DNA of 64,000 bases, taken from Bog-473 sp963706555 (GTDB lineage Bacteria; Actinomycetota; Acidimicrobiia; Acidimicrobiales; RAAP-2). The position numbers and the translations under genes are program-made. Numbering within the stretch: the first letter of the stretch is position 1; the number at the start of each line of letters is the position of its first letter. Below the pieces are notes generated by a model. That model did not search any database. It was not told where the DNA came from and was given only the letters and a program-made list of their open reading frames with translations. Positions 1 to 8,874 of the stretch are shown here, piece after piece. Location: the NCBI GenBank assembly GCA_963706555.1, contig OY970164.1:3100001-3164000 (forward strand), in the 5' to 3' direction.

Positions 1-1
1 C

Positions 2-265
2 GCGCTGGGTCTCATCTGGAGGATCGTTCCCCATGACGATCTTGTCGCGACGGCTATCGGCTATGCGCAGGAGCTCGCGGCACTCCCACCGCTCGGTGTG
101 CAGATCGCGGCGCGCTTGTTGCGCCGCACGTGGGACAACACGCTCCGCCAGCAATTGGAGACTGAATGGCCCTGGCAGGTGGCGGCATTCGCCAGTCCTG
201 ATGCGCGTGCCGCCATCGAGGGCTTCTTCACGTGCGCAGAGCCGGAGGATCCTCCGAAAGGTTGA
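2..265 (+). CDS. Enoyl-CoA hydratase/isomerase family protein, C-terminal part (cut by window edge)
   Basis: This is the last 87 codons of a crotonase-fold protein; the gene starts before the window and is open from base 2 to a TGA at 263-265. The visible part has the usual late crotonase pattern: a stretch reading GLIWRIVPHDDLVATAIGYA (gain of a 'GLV..VVP.DEL...A' block), a long helix with LARR-type basic residues, and SPDARAAIEGF, matching the common 'S.D..EG..AF' block. The usual ending 'EKR.P.F.GR' is missing; the protein ends in an acidic PEDPPKG tail. It converges on the next hydratase gene with a 14-base gap. The catalytic half is outside the window, so hydratase and isomerase cannot be told apart. 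Confidence 0.75.
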   Translation, partial: ALGLIWRIVPHDDLVATAIGYAQELAALPPLGVQIAARLLRRTWDNTLRQQLETEWPWQVAAFASPDARAAIEGFFTCAEPEDPPKG

Positions 266-279
266 CGTCCGCGTCGCAA

Positions 280-1062
280 CTAGCGCCCCTTCCACACCGG
301 GAGGCGTTTCTCGGTGAATGCGAGCGGCCCCTCCTTCGCGTCCTCGGAGGCGAAGACCATGTCGCTGAGGCGCGCCTCGTTCTCGTACGCCGCCTGGAAC
401 TCGAGTTCGAGCCCTTCGAGCGCGGACTGCTTGGTGGCCGCGACGGCAAGCGGCGCATTGGCGGCGATCCGGTGTGCAAAGTCATACGCCGCAGGCAACA
501 GCTCGTCGCGAGCGGCCACGGCGTTCAGGAGACCCATCGCCATGGCCCGCTCCGCGTCCACCATGTCCGCGGTCAAGAGGAGCTCCATGGCGTGAGCCCA
601 CGGCAGCTGACGCGGGTAGCGCACCGTGGTGCCGCCGCCGGCGAACAGTCCCCGCTTTGGCTCCATGAGGGCGAAGCGGGCATCGGGAGATGCCACGCGG
701 ATGTCGGTGGACCCCAGCAGTACCATGCCCCCACCCACGCAGATCCCGTTGACGGCGGCGATGATCGGTTTGTAGATCGGGTACTGGTGGAGCACGGCAT
801 GCATGGCGTCGTCCTGGACCCAGCCGGCGGGGCGCGGGAGATCCCCGGTGAGCTCGGGGACGAACTTTTTGAGATCCGCGCCAGTGAAGAAGACGTCCTC
901 GACGCCGGTGACCACGGCCACCCGGGCCTCTTCGTCGTCCCTGAAGCGGCCCCAGGCCTGCGCCAGCGCTTGGAAGTGGGCCATGTCGAGTGCGTTGCGT
1001 GTCTCGGGCCGGTTGATGATGATGGTGACGACGTGACCCTGCTCTGTGTAGTCGATGCTCAT
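280..1062 (-). CDS. Enoyl-CoA hydratase/isomerase (crotonase family)
   Basis: A 260-residue crotonase, the usual family length. It should hydrate or isomerise enoyl-CoA esters in the cytoplasm during beta-oxidation. The N-terminus has RPETRNALDM, the first oxyanion-hole block reads FTGADLKKF, the second GICVGGGMVLL, and the protein ends in the classic EKRLPVWKGR. By eye both catalytic glutamates of true hydratases are present, one in FALMEPKRG and one in AMELLLT. This contrasts with the crotonases at 36.4 and 63.1 kb. The ATG beginning MSIDYTEQG was chosen because homologues start there; the frame stays open upstream only as noncoding sequence. It is divergent from the P450 gene across a repeat-bearing 180-base gap. 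Confidence 0.9.
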   Translation of the reverse strand: MSIDYTEQGHVVTIIINRPETRNALDMAHFQALAQAWGRFRDDEEARVAVVTGVEDVFFTGADLKKFVPELTGDLPRPAGWVQDDAMHAVLHQYPIYKPIIAAVNGICVGGGMVLLGSTDIRVASPDARFALMEPKRGLFAGGGTTVRYPRQLPWAHAMELLLTADMVDAERAMAMGLLNAVAARDELLPAAYDFAHRIAANAPLAVAATKQSALEGLELEFQAAYENEARLSDMVFASEDAKEGPLAFTEKRLPVWKGR

Positions 1063-1100
1063 GGCGCACACTCTCGCACTACGGACGCCGGGCCTCGTGC

Positions 1101-1174
1101 TGCCTGACCACAGCTGATCTCCTGACCCCAGCTGATCTGCCTTACCGCAGCTGATCTGCCTGACCACAGCTGAC
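1101..1174. repeat. Four imperfect ~19-base direct repeats with CAGCTGA core
   Basis: The core CAGCTGA recurs at 1111, 1129, 1148 and 1167, at intervals of 18, 19 and 19 bases, inside a longer unit close to TGCCTGACCACAGCTGATC. The array lies between the divergent hydratase (starting at 1062) and P450 (starting at 1243) genes, so it could hold operator sites. It also resembles the other gene-end repeat arrays of this window, so slippage without a function is equally possible. Confidence 0.7.
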
Positions 1175-1242
1175 GGTCCACAGGCCGGCGGAGCCTGCGC
1201 GAGAGTTGGGGGTGGAACCTCACGAACGACGAAGGAGAACCG

Positions 1243-2469
1243 GTGACGACGTCCGTATCGACCGCCACGACGGGAGAGCCGTTGGATTTCGATCCCTACA
1301 GCGCGACGTTCTTCCAGGATCCGACCGACGTCTATCGCCGGCTTCGCAACGAGGAACCGGTCTACTACAGCGAGAAGTACGGGTTCTGGGCGCTCTCGCG
1401 CTGGGAGGATGTCGCCGCCGCGCACAAGAACGTGGCGGTGTTCTGCAGCGGGTACGGGACGGACATGCACCTGTTGAGCAATCCCGAGAAGTTCGCGTTC
1501 AACATGATCATCTTCATGGATCCGCCGGAGCACGAGCGGATGCGCGCGCTGGTGAGCCGGGTGTTCACGCCGCGCGCCATTAACCAGCTGGAACCGATGG
1601 TGCGGCGGGTCATCTCGGAATTCGCCGACGAGATCGGCCCGGCCGAGACGTTCGACCTGGTCCAGCAGTGGTCGGGACCGTTCCCGGTCGAGGTCATCTC
1701 CGAAATGCTGGGAATCCCCAAGGGGGATCGCCAGCAGATCCGGCATTGGCTCGACACGATCCTCCATCGCGAGGAGGGCAGCGTCCATCCGTCGCCCGAA
1801 GCCGAGGCGGCCGGCATGGAATCAGGCCTCTACTACTACGAGCTCGTCCAGGACCATCGAGCCCATCCGGCCGACGACATGATCAGCCAGCTCATCGAGG
1901 CCCAAGTCGACCGGGGGGACGGCGTGATGACGCAGCTCCAGGACGACGAGATCGCAGGCTTCCTCTCACTCCTCGCCGGTGCCGGCGCCGAGACGGTTAC
2001 CAAGTTGGTCGGCAACGCGGCCGTCCTCTTCGCGCGCCATCCCGCACAGTGGCGCCTGGTGTGCGAGAACCCCGACAGCATCCCCGGGGCAGTGGAGGAG
2101 ATACTGCGCTACCTGCCGCCGAGCCAGTACCAGGGCCGGTTCACGTTGGAAGAGAAGACGATCGGGGGCGTGACGATTCCGGCCCAACAGCCTGTCCTCC
2201 TCCTCACCGGCTCGGCCACGAGGGACGAGCGGGAGTACGAGGACCCCGACCAGTTCGACATCACCCGTCCTCCCAGCCTGGCCCTCGGGTTCGGCTATGG
2301 CATCCACAGCTGCCTCGGTGCCGCCCTGGCCCGGATGGAGAGCCGGATCGCCATCTCCGAGATGACACGTCGCTGGCCCAATTTCACCGTCGACGAGGAC
2401 GGCCTGCGGCGGGTCACCATGGCCAACGTGGCCGGGTTTTCGCACGTGCCCGTGGCTGTCAATCCCTGA
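1243..2469 (+). CDS. Cytochrome P450
   Basis: A soluble bacterial class I P450 of 408 residues that would hydroxylate an organic substrate using electrons from a ferredoxin. The heme-binding block FGYGIHSCLGAALARME lies near residues 350-365, with the axial cysteine at residue 357. The K-helix ExxR is in EEILRYLPP. The I-helix reads LLAGAGAETVTKLVG, so the usual AGxDT acid is glutamate and the following threonine sits at the expected place. The start is a GTG at 1243 preceded by AAGGAGAACCG. No ferredoxin or ferredoxin reductase gene dedicated to it is adjacent. A downstream SDR could oxidise the alcohol product (inference). The substrate is unknown. Confidence 0.93.
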   Translation: MTTSVSTATTGEPLDFDPYSATFFQDPTDVYRRLRNEEPVYYSEKYGFWALSRWEDVAAAHKNVAVFCSGYGTDMHLLSNPEKFAFNMIIFMDPPEHERMRALVSRVFTPRAINQLEPMVRRVISEFADEIGPAETFDLVQQWSGPFPVEVISEMLGIPKGDRQQIRHWLDTILHREEGSVHPSPEAEAAGMESGLYYYELVQDHRAHPADDMISQLIEAQVDRGDGVMTQLQDDEIAGFLSLLAGAGAETVTKLVGNAAVLFARHPAQWRLVCENPDSIPGAVEEILRYLPPSQYQGRFTLEEKTIGGVTIPAQQPVLLLTGSATRDEREYEDPDQFDITRPPSLALGFGYGIHSCLGAALARMESRIAISEMTRRWPNFTVDEDGLRRVTMANVAGFSHVPVAVNP

Positions 2470-2554
2470 AGCAGGCGGTCGAGAGATGCCGGCGGGAATT
2501 GTCCTATAGGTTGCTGGGGCCAACATCGAAGCCACAAGAGTCGGAGGAACACAG

Positions 2555-3406
2555 ATGGGCAAGCTCGAAGGGAAAGTCGCTTTCATCACCGGCGCCGCGC
2601 GTGGTCAAGGCCGCAGCCATGCGGTACGGCTGGCCGAGGAGGGTGCGGATATCATCGCCGTGGACATCTGCGCGCCCATCGCCAGCATGAACTACCCGAA
2701 CGCCTCTCCCGAGGACCTGGCGCAGACGGTGAAAGAGGTCGAGGCGCTGGACCGCAGGATCATCGCCCGCCAAGGTGATGTGCGCCTCCGGGAGCAACTG
2801 CGCGATGTCGTCGAAGAAGGGGTAGCAACATTCGGCCACCTCGACATCGTGCTCGCCAACGCCGGCATCTGTCCCGGACGGGATGACACCTTGTGCCAGG
2901 GCTTCATCGATGCCACCGATGTCGACCTGATCGGTGCCATGAACACTGTTGCCGTGTCGATCCCTCACCTGACCGCCGGCGCCTCCATCGTCGTCACCGG
3001 CTCCACTGCGGGCATGATGAAAGGAACGACCGAGGTCATGGGGTCGACCGGTGGTGTCGGGTACTCATGGGCCAAGCAGACGGTGATCCGCTACGTCGAG
3101 GTCCTGGCCCTTCAGCTCGCGCCGCACATGATCCGCATGAACGGGGTGCACCCGACCAACTGTGACACCGACCTGCTGCACAACGTCGACGTCTACCGTG
3201 CGTTCCGTCGTGACCTCGAGAACCCCAAGCGTGAAGACGTCATCGACTACCTGCCTCTCATGCAGGCCATGCCGATTCCCTATGTCGACCCACGCGACAT
3301 CAGCAATCTGATGGCTTTCTTGGCCAGCGATGAATCCCGTTACATCACGGGTCTGAACATCCGCGTCGACGCCGGCGCCATGTTGAAGACCCCTCCCACG
3401 GGCTGA
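2555..3406 (+). CDS. Mycofactocin-type SDR oxidoreductase
   Basis: A 283-residue short-chain dehydrogenase with a Rossmann nucleotide site (TGAARGQGRSHAVRLAEEG, residues ~10-28), NAG at the end of beta-4, a serine in VTGSTAGMM and the catalytic YSWAK (Tyr170, Lys174). The RGQGRSHAV block, followed by an acidic 'AVDIC' and a long insertion after beta-2 (about residues 40-70), is typical of the actinobacterial SDR subfamily that holds its NAD cofactor tightly and passes electrons to the redox peptide mycofactocin. That assignment is from family knowledge; no mycofactocin biosynthesis gene is in this window. The start has GGAGG seven bases upstream. It follows the P450 by 85 bases and may oxidise its alcohol product. 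Confidence 0.9.
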   Translation: MGKLEGKVAFITGAARGQGRSHAVRLAEEGADIIAVDICAPIASMNYPNASPEDLAQTVKEVEALDRRIIARQGDVRLREQLRDVVEEGVATFGHLDIVLANAGICPGRDDTLCQGFIDATDVDLIGAMNTVAVSIPHLTAGASIVVTGSTAGMMKGTTEVMGSTGGVGYSWAKQTVIRYVEVLALQLAPHMIRMNGVHPTNCDTDLLHNVDVYRAFRRDLENPKREDVIDYLPLMQAMPIPYVDPRDISNLMAFLASDESRYITGLNIRVDAGAMLKTPPTG

Positions 3407-3420
3407 TCCGGTCACACACC

Positions 3421-3510
3421 GGGTTGGTCCAGGACGGGTTGGTCCAGGACGGGTTGGTCCAGGACGGGTTGGTCCAAGTCGGGTTGGCCGAGGACTGGCT
3501 TGCCGAGGAC
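3421..3510. repeat. Six-unit 15-base tandem repeat between convergent SDR genes
   Basis: The unit GGGTTGGTCCAGGAC is repeated exactly at 3421, 3436 and 3451, with diverging copies at 3466, 3481 and 3496. It fills most of the 117 bases between the stop of the SDR at 3406 and the stop of the opposing SDR at 3524. All reading frames through it give pentapeptide repeats, because the unit is a multiple of three. No inverted symmetry strong enough for a terminator was seen. Confidence 0.93.
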
Positions 3511-3523
3511 TGGCCTTTTCGAA

Positions 3524-4300
3524 CTATTTCGGCGGGAACCGGAGGGCGCCGTCGAGGCGGATGTTCTCGCCGTTGAGGTAGGGGTTCCGCACGATGCTCT
3601 CGACGAGCAGCGCGAATTCGTCGGGGTCACCCATCCGGTGCGGGAAGACGATGTTCTCGACCAGCTTGTCCTTCAGCGCGTCTGGGGCGCTCATCATGAG
3701 CGGTGTGCCCATTGTGCCGGGGGCGATGGCACACACGCGGATCCCGACCGGTGCCAGGTCCCGCGCCAGCGGCAGGCTCATGCCCAAAATGGCGGCTTTG
3801 GCCGCGCCGTAGGCGATCTGGCCGGTCTGTCCCTCGTAGCCCGCGATCGAGGCGGTGTTCACCACCACCCCGCGCTGACCGTGATCGTCGGCTTCGTTGC
3901 CGGCCATCCGCGATGCGGCGAGCCGCGTGACGTTGAACGTGCCGAAGGCGTTGAGCTCCATCACGCCGCGGAAGATGTTCATGTCGAGCGGCGTGTTGTC
4001 GCGTGAAAGGGTGCGACCCCCCGCGCCGCCTCCTGCCACGTTGATCACGACGGCCAGAGGCGCCAGCGCGGACGCTGCATCGATGGCCGCCGTCACGTCG
4101 GCGTCGTCGTTCACGTCGCCCCCGACGGCGGTGCCGCGGCCCAGGGTGCTGACGAGCTCCTTCCCGGCATCGAGGGCGCGGTCGAACACCACGACCTGCA
4201 TGCCCAGAGCCGTCAAGTTCCGGACTGTGGCGGCGCCGAGTCCCCCCGCCCCTCCAGTCACTACGGCCGATCGCTTGTTCCATTCCATTCGGGTCTCCAT
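3524..4300 (-). CDS. SDR family NAD(P)-dependent oxidoreductase
   Basis: A 258-residue classical SDR, similar in style to 3-hydroxyacyl-CoA dehydrogenases of the short-chain type. The nucleotide site is TGGAGGLGAATV near the N-terminus, followed by VINVAGG, a serine in NTASIAGYEG and the catalytic YGAAK. The protein ends in NGENIRLDGALRFPPK, an ending often seen in this 3-hydroxyacyl-CoA dehydrogenase-like subgroup. It would oxidise a beta-hydroxyacyl-CoA or a secondary alcohol. Two starts are possible: METRM at 4300 (AGGA eight bases before) and MEWNK at 4288 (GGAG six bases before); the longer one is given. It is divergent from the amidohydrolase gene and convergent with the mycofactocin-type SDR. 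Confidence 0.9.
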   Translation of the reverse strand: METRMEWNKRSAVVTGGAGGLGAATVRNLTALGMQVVVFDRALDAGKELVSTLGRGTAVGGDVNDDADVTAAIDAASALAPLAVVINVAGGGAGGRTLSRDNTPLDMNIFRGVMELNAFGTFNVTRLAASRMAGNEADDHGQRGVVVNTASIAGYEGQTGQIAYGAAKAAILGMSLPLARDLAPVGIRVCAIAPGTMGTPLMMSAPDALKDKLVENIVFPHRMGDPDEFALLVESIVRNPYLNGENIRLDGALRFPPK

Positions 4301-4514
4301 TTCGTGCGTCCTGTGACGTAATTCCAGGTCGGGCTCGCATGCCGCCGCGTCGCCGCACTGCATGCGGATGCACACAGGCGAAGAGGCAGCGGCGGCCACA
4401 GTAGGGCCTGTCTCCGCCGGGGGGGAATTCGGCGGGCGGCGAACCTCCCCGGCCAGGGTGTCATGGCGACGAGGCGGTAGGGTGCAGGCGGTTCCACATC
4501 TCGGGGGGTTTGCA

Positions 4515-6253
4515 ATGTATGACGTGATCATCCGTGGCGGGAAGATCGTCGACGGGACCGGACGGGAGCCCTTCGTGGGCGACGTGGCCGTCAAAGACGG
4601 GCGGATCGCTGCGGTCGCGCCGACGATCGACGGTGCCGCCGCACGGGTGATCGATGCCAGCGATCGGTTGGTGACGCCGGGATTCGTGGACATTCATACC
4701 CACTACGACGGGCAGGTGACGTGGGATGACGAGTTGAGCCCGTCCTCGCACCACGGGGTGACGACCCTGATCATGGGCAATTGCGGGGTGGGGTTCGCAC
4801 CGGTGCGGCCCGGTCAGGAGGAGTGGCTGATCCAGTTGATGGAGGGGGTCGAGGACATTCCCGGCACCGCGCTGGCCGAAGGAATGACGTGGGGCTGGGA
4901 GACATTCCCCGAGTACCTCGACGTGCTGGCGCAACGACGGCTTTCCGTTGACGTGGGGGCCCAGGTTGCCCACGGCGCGGTGCGGGGGTACGTCATGGGG
5001 GAGCGGGGGCGCGCAACGAGCCCGCCACGCCTGAGGACATCGCGCAGATGCGCGCCATCGTGCGCGAGGCGGTCGAAGCCGGTGCCCTCGGTGTCACGAC
5101 CTCGCGGGTGCTGGGTCACCGGGCGATGGACGGCGAGCCGGTCCCCGGCACGTTCGCCGCCCACGACGAGCTGTACGCCCTCGGCTACGCGTTGCGTGAC
5201 GCGGGGACCGGCGTGTTCGAATTGGCGCCCGCCGGCGCCGACGGGCAGGACGTGATCCAGGCGCCGGTCGAGATGGCGTGGATGCGCAAGCTCTCGGCGG
5301 AGATCGGGCGCCCCATCACCTTCGGCATGAACCAGGTGGAGGACGATCCCGAGCAGTGGCGGATGCTGCTGGCCGAATCGCTCGAAGCATGCGGCGACGG
5401 GTCCCAGTGCTACCCGCAGGTGGCGGGAAGACCCTTCGGGATGCTCATCGGTTTGCAGACCCACCACGCCTTCGCCAAACGCCCGACATTCATCGCGCTC
5501 TCCCACCTGCCCCTGCCCGAGCTCGTTGCCCGGCTGCGCGAGCCGGAGGTGCGGGCAGCGATCCTGGCCGAGGAGAATCTGCCCGTCGATCCCTCCCTGA
5601 TGTGGGACATGATGCCGGCGGCCATGGAGCGGTTCGCCAACCGGCTCTATCCGATGGGATCAGGCCTCGATTACGAGCCGCTGCCCGAGTGTTCCCTGGC
5701 CAAGCTGGCCGCGGCCCAGGGCCTCACGACGCTCGAATTGTTCTATGACCTGATGCTCGAGGACGACGGCCGGGCCATGATGCTGCTCCCGATCTACAAC
5801 TACGCCTGGGAGAGCCACGACGTCATTCGCGAAATGCTCCTGCACCCGCAGTCGGTGTCCGGCCTGTCCGACGGCGGCGCCCATTGCGGCATGATCTGCG
5901 ACGCGTCCATCCCGACCTACATGCTCACGCACTGGGCCCGCGATCGGGAGCGGGGAGAACGCCTGCCACTCGAATTCGTGGTGAAGAAGCAGACGAAGGA
6001 CACCGCCACTCTCTACGGGCTGGGTGACCGGGGCTGCATCGAAGTGGGGCTGCGGGCAGACATCAACGTCATCGACTTCGAAAACCTTCGCCTCGGCAGT
6101 CCTTGGATGGCGCACGACCTCCCGTCGGGCGGCCGTCGCCTCCTCCAAGATGCGGAGGGCTACGACTACACGCTGGTCGCCGGTGAGATCACCCGGGACC
6201 ACGGCCGGGACACCGGCGCCCGTCCCGGGCGGCTCGTGCGCGGCGCCCGCTGA
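4515..6253 (+). CDS. D-aminoacylase-like amidohydrolase, frameshifted
   Basis: A metal-dependent amidohydrolase of the N-acyl-D-amino-acid deacylase type, about 580 residues if intact. The first part has the metal ligands DIHTHYDG (His61, His63) and the metal-site cysteine in IMGNCGVGF (Cys90). The second part carries SDGGAHCGM and the C-terminal 'RADINVIDFENL' barrel-closing segment. The frame breaks at a run of five G at 5005-5009. Upstream sequence reads YVMGERG, and downstream sequence continues in the -1 frame as ARNEPATPEDIAQMRAIVREA, so a sixth G would restore the gene. Either a real frameshift or a homopolymer error explains this. The start has GGGGGG six bases upstream. Family members hydrolyse N-acyl bonds, but many actinobacterial ones have no known substrate. 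Confidence 0.85.
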
Positions 6254-6255
6254 TC

Positions 6256-7932
6256 TCAGCCCGCTCCCGCGTCTTCCCGGAGCTGGCGCCGTAGGTCGGC
6301 CTTGCGCACCTTGCCCGACGGGGTGCGGGGCAGGTCGTCCACGACCCGAACCTCTTCGGGCCATTTCTGCCGGCCCAGACCCGAGGCCTCGAGATGCGCC
6401 TGCAGGGCCGGCAGGGGAACTTCCCGGGCCTCGCCGTCGAGGCGGATGAAGGCGCAGCCGTGCTCGCCCAGGCGGGGATCGGGCGCGGCGACCACTGCCA
6501 CTTCGAGGACGCCGGGCATCCGCAACAGGAGCTCTTCGACCTCGAGGGCGCTCACGTTCTCGCCGCCGCGGATGATGATGTCCTTCTTGCGGTCGACGAT
6601 GGTGATGTACCCGTCCTCGTCCGCCTGGCCGATGTCGCCCGTGGCGAACCAGCCCTCGGCATCGATGGCTTCGCGGGTGAGCGCGGAGTCGGTGTAGCCG
6701 AGGAACATGTCGGGACCGCGGCTGAGGATCTCGCCGGGAGTGCCGGGTTCGACGTCACGACCGTCGTCGTCGACCAGGCGGATGTCCACACCCGGCAGGG
6801 GGCGGCCATCGGTGTACTTGCGCTTGGCGGCAGGCGCGTCGCCCCAGCTGCCGGTGATCGAAGGGTGCTCGGTGGAGCCGTAGGACCGGAAGATGTCGAT
6901 GCCGAGCTGCTCCGCCCGGTCCGACACGGCGGGGGGCACCGCCGCTCCGCCCATGCCCGCCCGGCCAATCAGCGCATGGTGCGCAGGCGTGCAGTCGGGG
7001 TGATCGAGGAGGGACGTAAGGAAGAACGTCACGCCGCCGCCCGAGGAGAGCCCGTCCTCGAGCATTGCCTGCAGCACGGCACCCGGATCCCATTTGTCGA
7101 TCAGATGGATGGGCAGCCCCGCAGGGAGGGGGGTGAGCAGTGAGGAGTACATGCCGCCGGCGTGCCCGAGGGGCGCCCCGACCAGCGAGGGCCGATCGAC
7201 CCGGCCGCCCGCGCCCCGCATGGTGGTCTGATGACCCATTTCGGCCATGAGGGTCACATCGCTGTGGATGACCCCCTTGGGGTCCGAGGTGGTACCCGAG
7301 GTGTACGCGATCACCACCGGCGCCGTCGGGTCGCCCCACGACGGCTCCGCCAAGGCGGGTCCTTCGAGCAGCGCGTCGAAGGACTCGGTGCCACGGGGGA
7401 GGGGCCGGTCACCGACGACGACGACCGACTCGAGGCCGGGCAGGTCGGCCCGGATCTCGTCGAGGTGGGAAAGGTAGTCGGTACTCCCGAAATGATCGGC
7501 GGTCACGAAGAGCGCGACGTCGCTCCGCCGCAAGATGTAGGCCACTTCCTTGGGCCCGTATGTGTGCACGATCGGCACGATCACCGCCCCGAGATACGTG
7601 ACGGCATAGAAGGTGATGGCAGCCTCGACCCAGTTGGGGAGTTGGAACGCCACGATGTCGCCGCTCGAGATGCCGCGCCGTGCCAGCCCTTCGGCTGCCC
7701 GTAGCGCCAGCTCGCGCACCTCGCCGTAGGTTCCCTTCCACGGCCGGTACTCGGAGCGGAACGTGAACGGCCGGTCCGCGAATTTCTGCAGGGCATCGTC
7801 GACCAATTGCCCGAGCGGCAATGGTTCATCGCGCCAGAGTCCGGCCTCCCGCCATGCCGCCGCCAGTTCGGGTGCCGGCTGATGGAGGTCCCACAACGGA
7901 GCCCGGCTGCTCATCCCGGCATGTTGGCTCAT
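6256..7932 (-). CDS. AMP-forming acyl-CoA synthetase (lysine-containing type)
   Basis: An ANL-superfamily ligase of about 558 residues that would activate a carboxylic acid to its acyl-CoA with ATP. The phosphate-binding loop is YTSGTTSDPKGVIHS, the A5 motif YGSTEHP, A7 TGDIGQADEDGY and A8 DRKKDIIIRGGENV. The C-terminal PRTPSGKVRKADL keeps the catalytic A10 lysine. It forms an operon with the SDR upstream: its ATG at 7932 overlaps the SDR stop in an ATGA. An 18-base tandem duplication copies this junction, so a second in-frame ATG lies at 7914; either may be used. The stop lies two bases from the stop of the opposing amidohydrolase. The acid substrate is unknown. Confidence 0.9.
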   Translation of the reverse strand: MSQHAGMSSRAPLWDLHQPAPELAAAWREAGLWRDEPLPLGQLVDDALQKFADRPFTFRSEYRPWKGTYGEVRELALRAAEGLARRGISSGDIVAFQLPNWVEAAITFYAVTYLGAVIVPIVHTYGPKEVAYILRRSDVALFVTADHFGSTDYLSHLDEIRADLPGLESVVVVGDRPLPRGTESFDALLEGPALAEPSWGDPTAPVVIAYTSGTTSDPKGVIHSDVTLMAEMGHQTTMRGAGGRVDRPSLVGAPLGHAGGMYSSLLTPLPAGLPIHLIDKWDPGAVLQAMLEDGLSSGGGVTFFLTSLLDHPDCTPAHHALIGRAGMGGAAVPPAVSDRAEQLGIDIFRSYGSTEHPSITGSWGDAPAAKRKYTDGRPLPGVDIRLVDDDGRDVEPGTPGEILSRGPDMFLGYTDSALTREAIDAEGWFATGDIGQADEDGYITIVDRKKDIIIRGGENVSALEVEELLLRMPGVLEVAVVAAPDPRLGEHGCAFIRLDGEAREVPLPALQAHLEASGLGRQKWPEEVRVVDDLPRTPSGKVRKADLRRQLREDAGAG

Positions 7933-7946
7933 CCGGGCATGTTGGC
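7911..7946. repeat. 18-base tandem duplication of an ATGA stop/start junction
   Basis: TCATCCCGGCATGTTGGC (7911-7928) is followed by TCATCCGGGCATGTTGGC (7929-7946), one mismatch in 18. Read on the minus strand, each copy carries NMPG, a TGA stop and an overlapping ATG. The duplication therefore doubles the junction between the SDR and the CoA ligase and supplies two start codons for the ligase. Confidence 0.9.
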
Positions 7947-8717
7947 GCCGCAGTCGGCCACGATGGACTGCCCCGTAATAGCGCTCGACGCATCGGAGGC
8001 GAGGAAGAGCGCCACCTGCGCGATCTCCTCGGGCGTGGCGATACGTCGCAACGCGGTGGAGCGGGCTCCCTTGTCGCGGATCTCCTCCCATGTGACGCCC
8101 TGCTCGTCCGCCAGTCGGCGCCAGTAGTTGCGGAGCAGATCGGTCTGGATGCCCCCGGGTACCAGGCAGTTCACCCTGATGCCGAAGGGCCCGACTTCTT
8201 TGGCCACCACCTTGGTCAGGGTGCGCAGGCCGGCCTTGGCCGTGCTGTAGTGGCTCTTGCGATCGATGCCCTCCAGCCCGGCTGTGGATGAGAAGTTCAC
8301 GATGGACCCGCTCTGGCGTTCCCGCATGCTCTGCTTGACGACCTCGCGGCTGCAGAGCATGGCCGCGGTCACGTCGACAGCAATGGTGGCGTTCCAGTTC
8401 TCGAGGGTCTGGTCCCAGATGTGCAGGTCCTTGCCCGGCTGCGCCGCGTTGTTGCACATGACGTCGACCCGCCCGTACTCGGCCACCGTGTCGGCCACCA
8501 TGGCGATGACCGCTCCTTCGTCCGTGACGTCTGTGGTGCGGGCGATCGCCCTGCCGCCTTTGGCCCGGACCGCCACAGCCACCTGTTCGAGGAGCTCGGT
8601 ACGGCGACCGGCCAACGTCAGATGGGCACCCTCGCCGGCGAACAGATGGGCCATGACCTCACCCAATCCATCTCCGGCCCCGGTGATGATGACGACCTTG
8701 TCCGCCAATCTGTCCAT
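7929..8717 (-). CDS. SDR family oxidoreductase
   Basis: A 262-residue classical SDR with TGAGDGLGEVMAHLFAGEG at the N-terminus, CNNAA, a serine in NFSSTAG and YSTAK as the catalytic pair. The ending ITGQSIVADCGANMPG is the usual C-terminal dimer segment. It would oxidise a secondary alcohol or hydroxyacyl-CoA with NAD(P)H exchange. The ATG at 8717 has AGGAGGGG four bases upstream, a strong ribosome site. It is the first gene of a two-gene leftward operon with the CoA ligase and is divergent from the ligase at 8875. The stop lies inside the duplicated 18-base unit. Confidence 0.92.
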   Translation of the reverse strand: MDRLADKVVIITGAGDGLGEVMAHLFAGEGAHLTLAGRRTELLEQVAVAVRAKGGRAIARTTDVTDEGAVIAMVADTVAEYGRVDVMCNNAAQPGKDLHIWDQTLENWNATIAVDVTAAMLCSREVVKQSMRERQSGSIVNFSSTAGLEGIDRKSHYSTAKAGLRTLTKVVAKEVGPFGIRVNCLVPGGIQTDLLRNYWRRLADEQGVTWEEIRDKGARSTALRRIATPEEIAQVALFLASDASSAITGQSIVADCGANMPG

Positions 8718-8755
8718 GTGTCCCCTCCTCGTCGCCCGATGGCGTCGCGCCGCAC

Positions 8756-8783
8756 GATATCCCAGTGCCGATAACCCAGTGCC
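8756..8783. repeat. 14-base tandem repeat in divergent intergenic region
   Basis: GATATCCCAGTGCC and GATAACCCAGTGCC follow each other directly, with one mismatch, between the divergent SDR and ligase genes. It is part of the window-wide pattern of short tandem duplications near gene boundaries. Confidence 0.8.
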
Positions 8784-8874
8784 GATCCGAAGTTCGGGCC
8801 GGTGCGCGTGGCATGCTTTCACGGCGCGAGACGGGGCGCCGGGACTCCACACCGTCCTCCAAGGGGGAGTAGCA

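Noticed and set aside
5048..6253. Separate gene for the second half of the D-aminoacylase-like protein
   Set aside because: It lacks the metal-binding N-terminus and continues the first half across a one-base shift.
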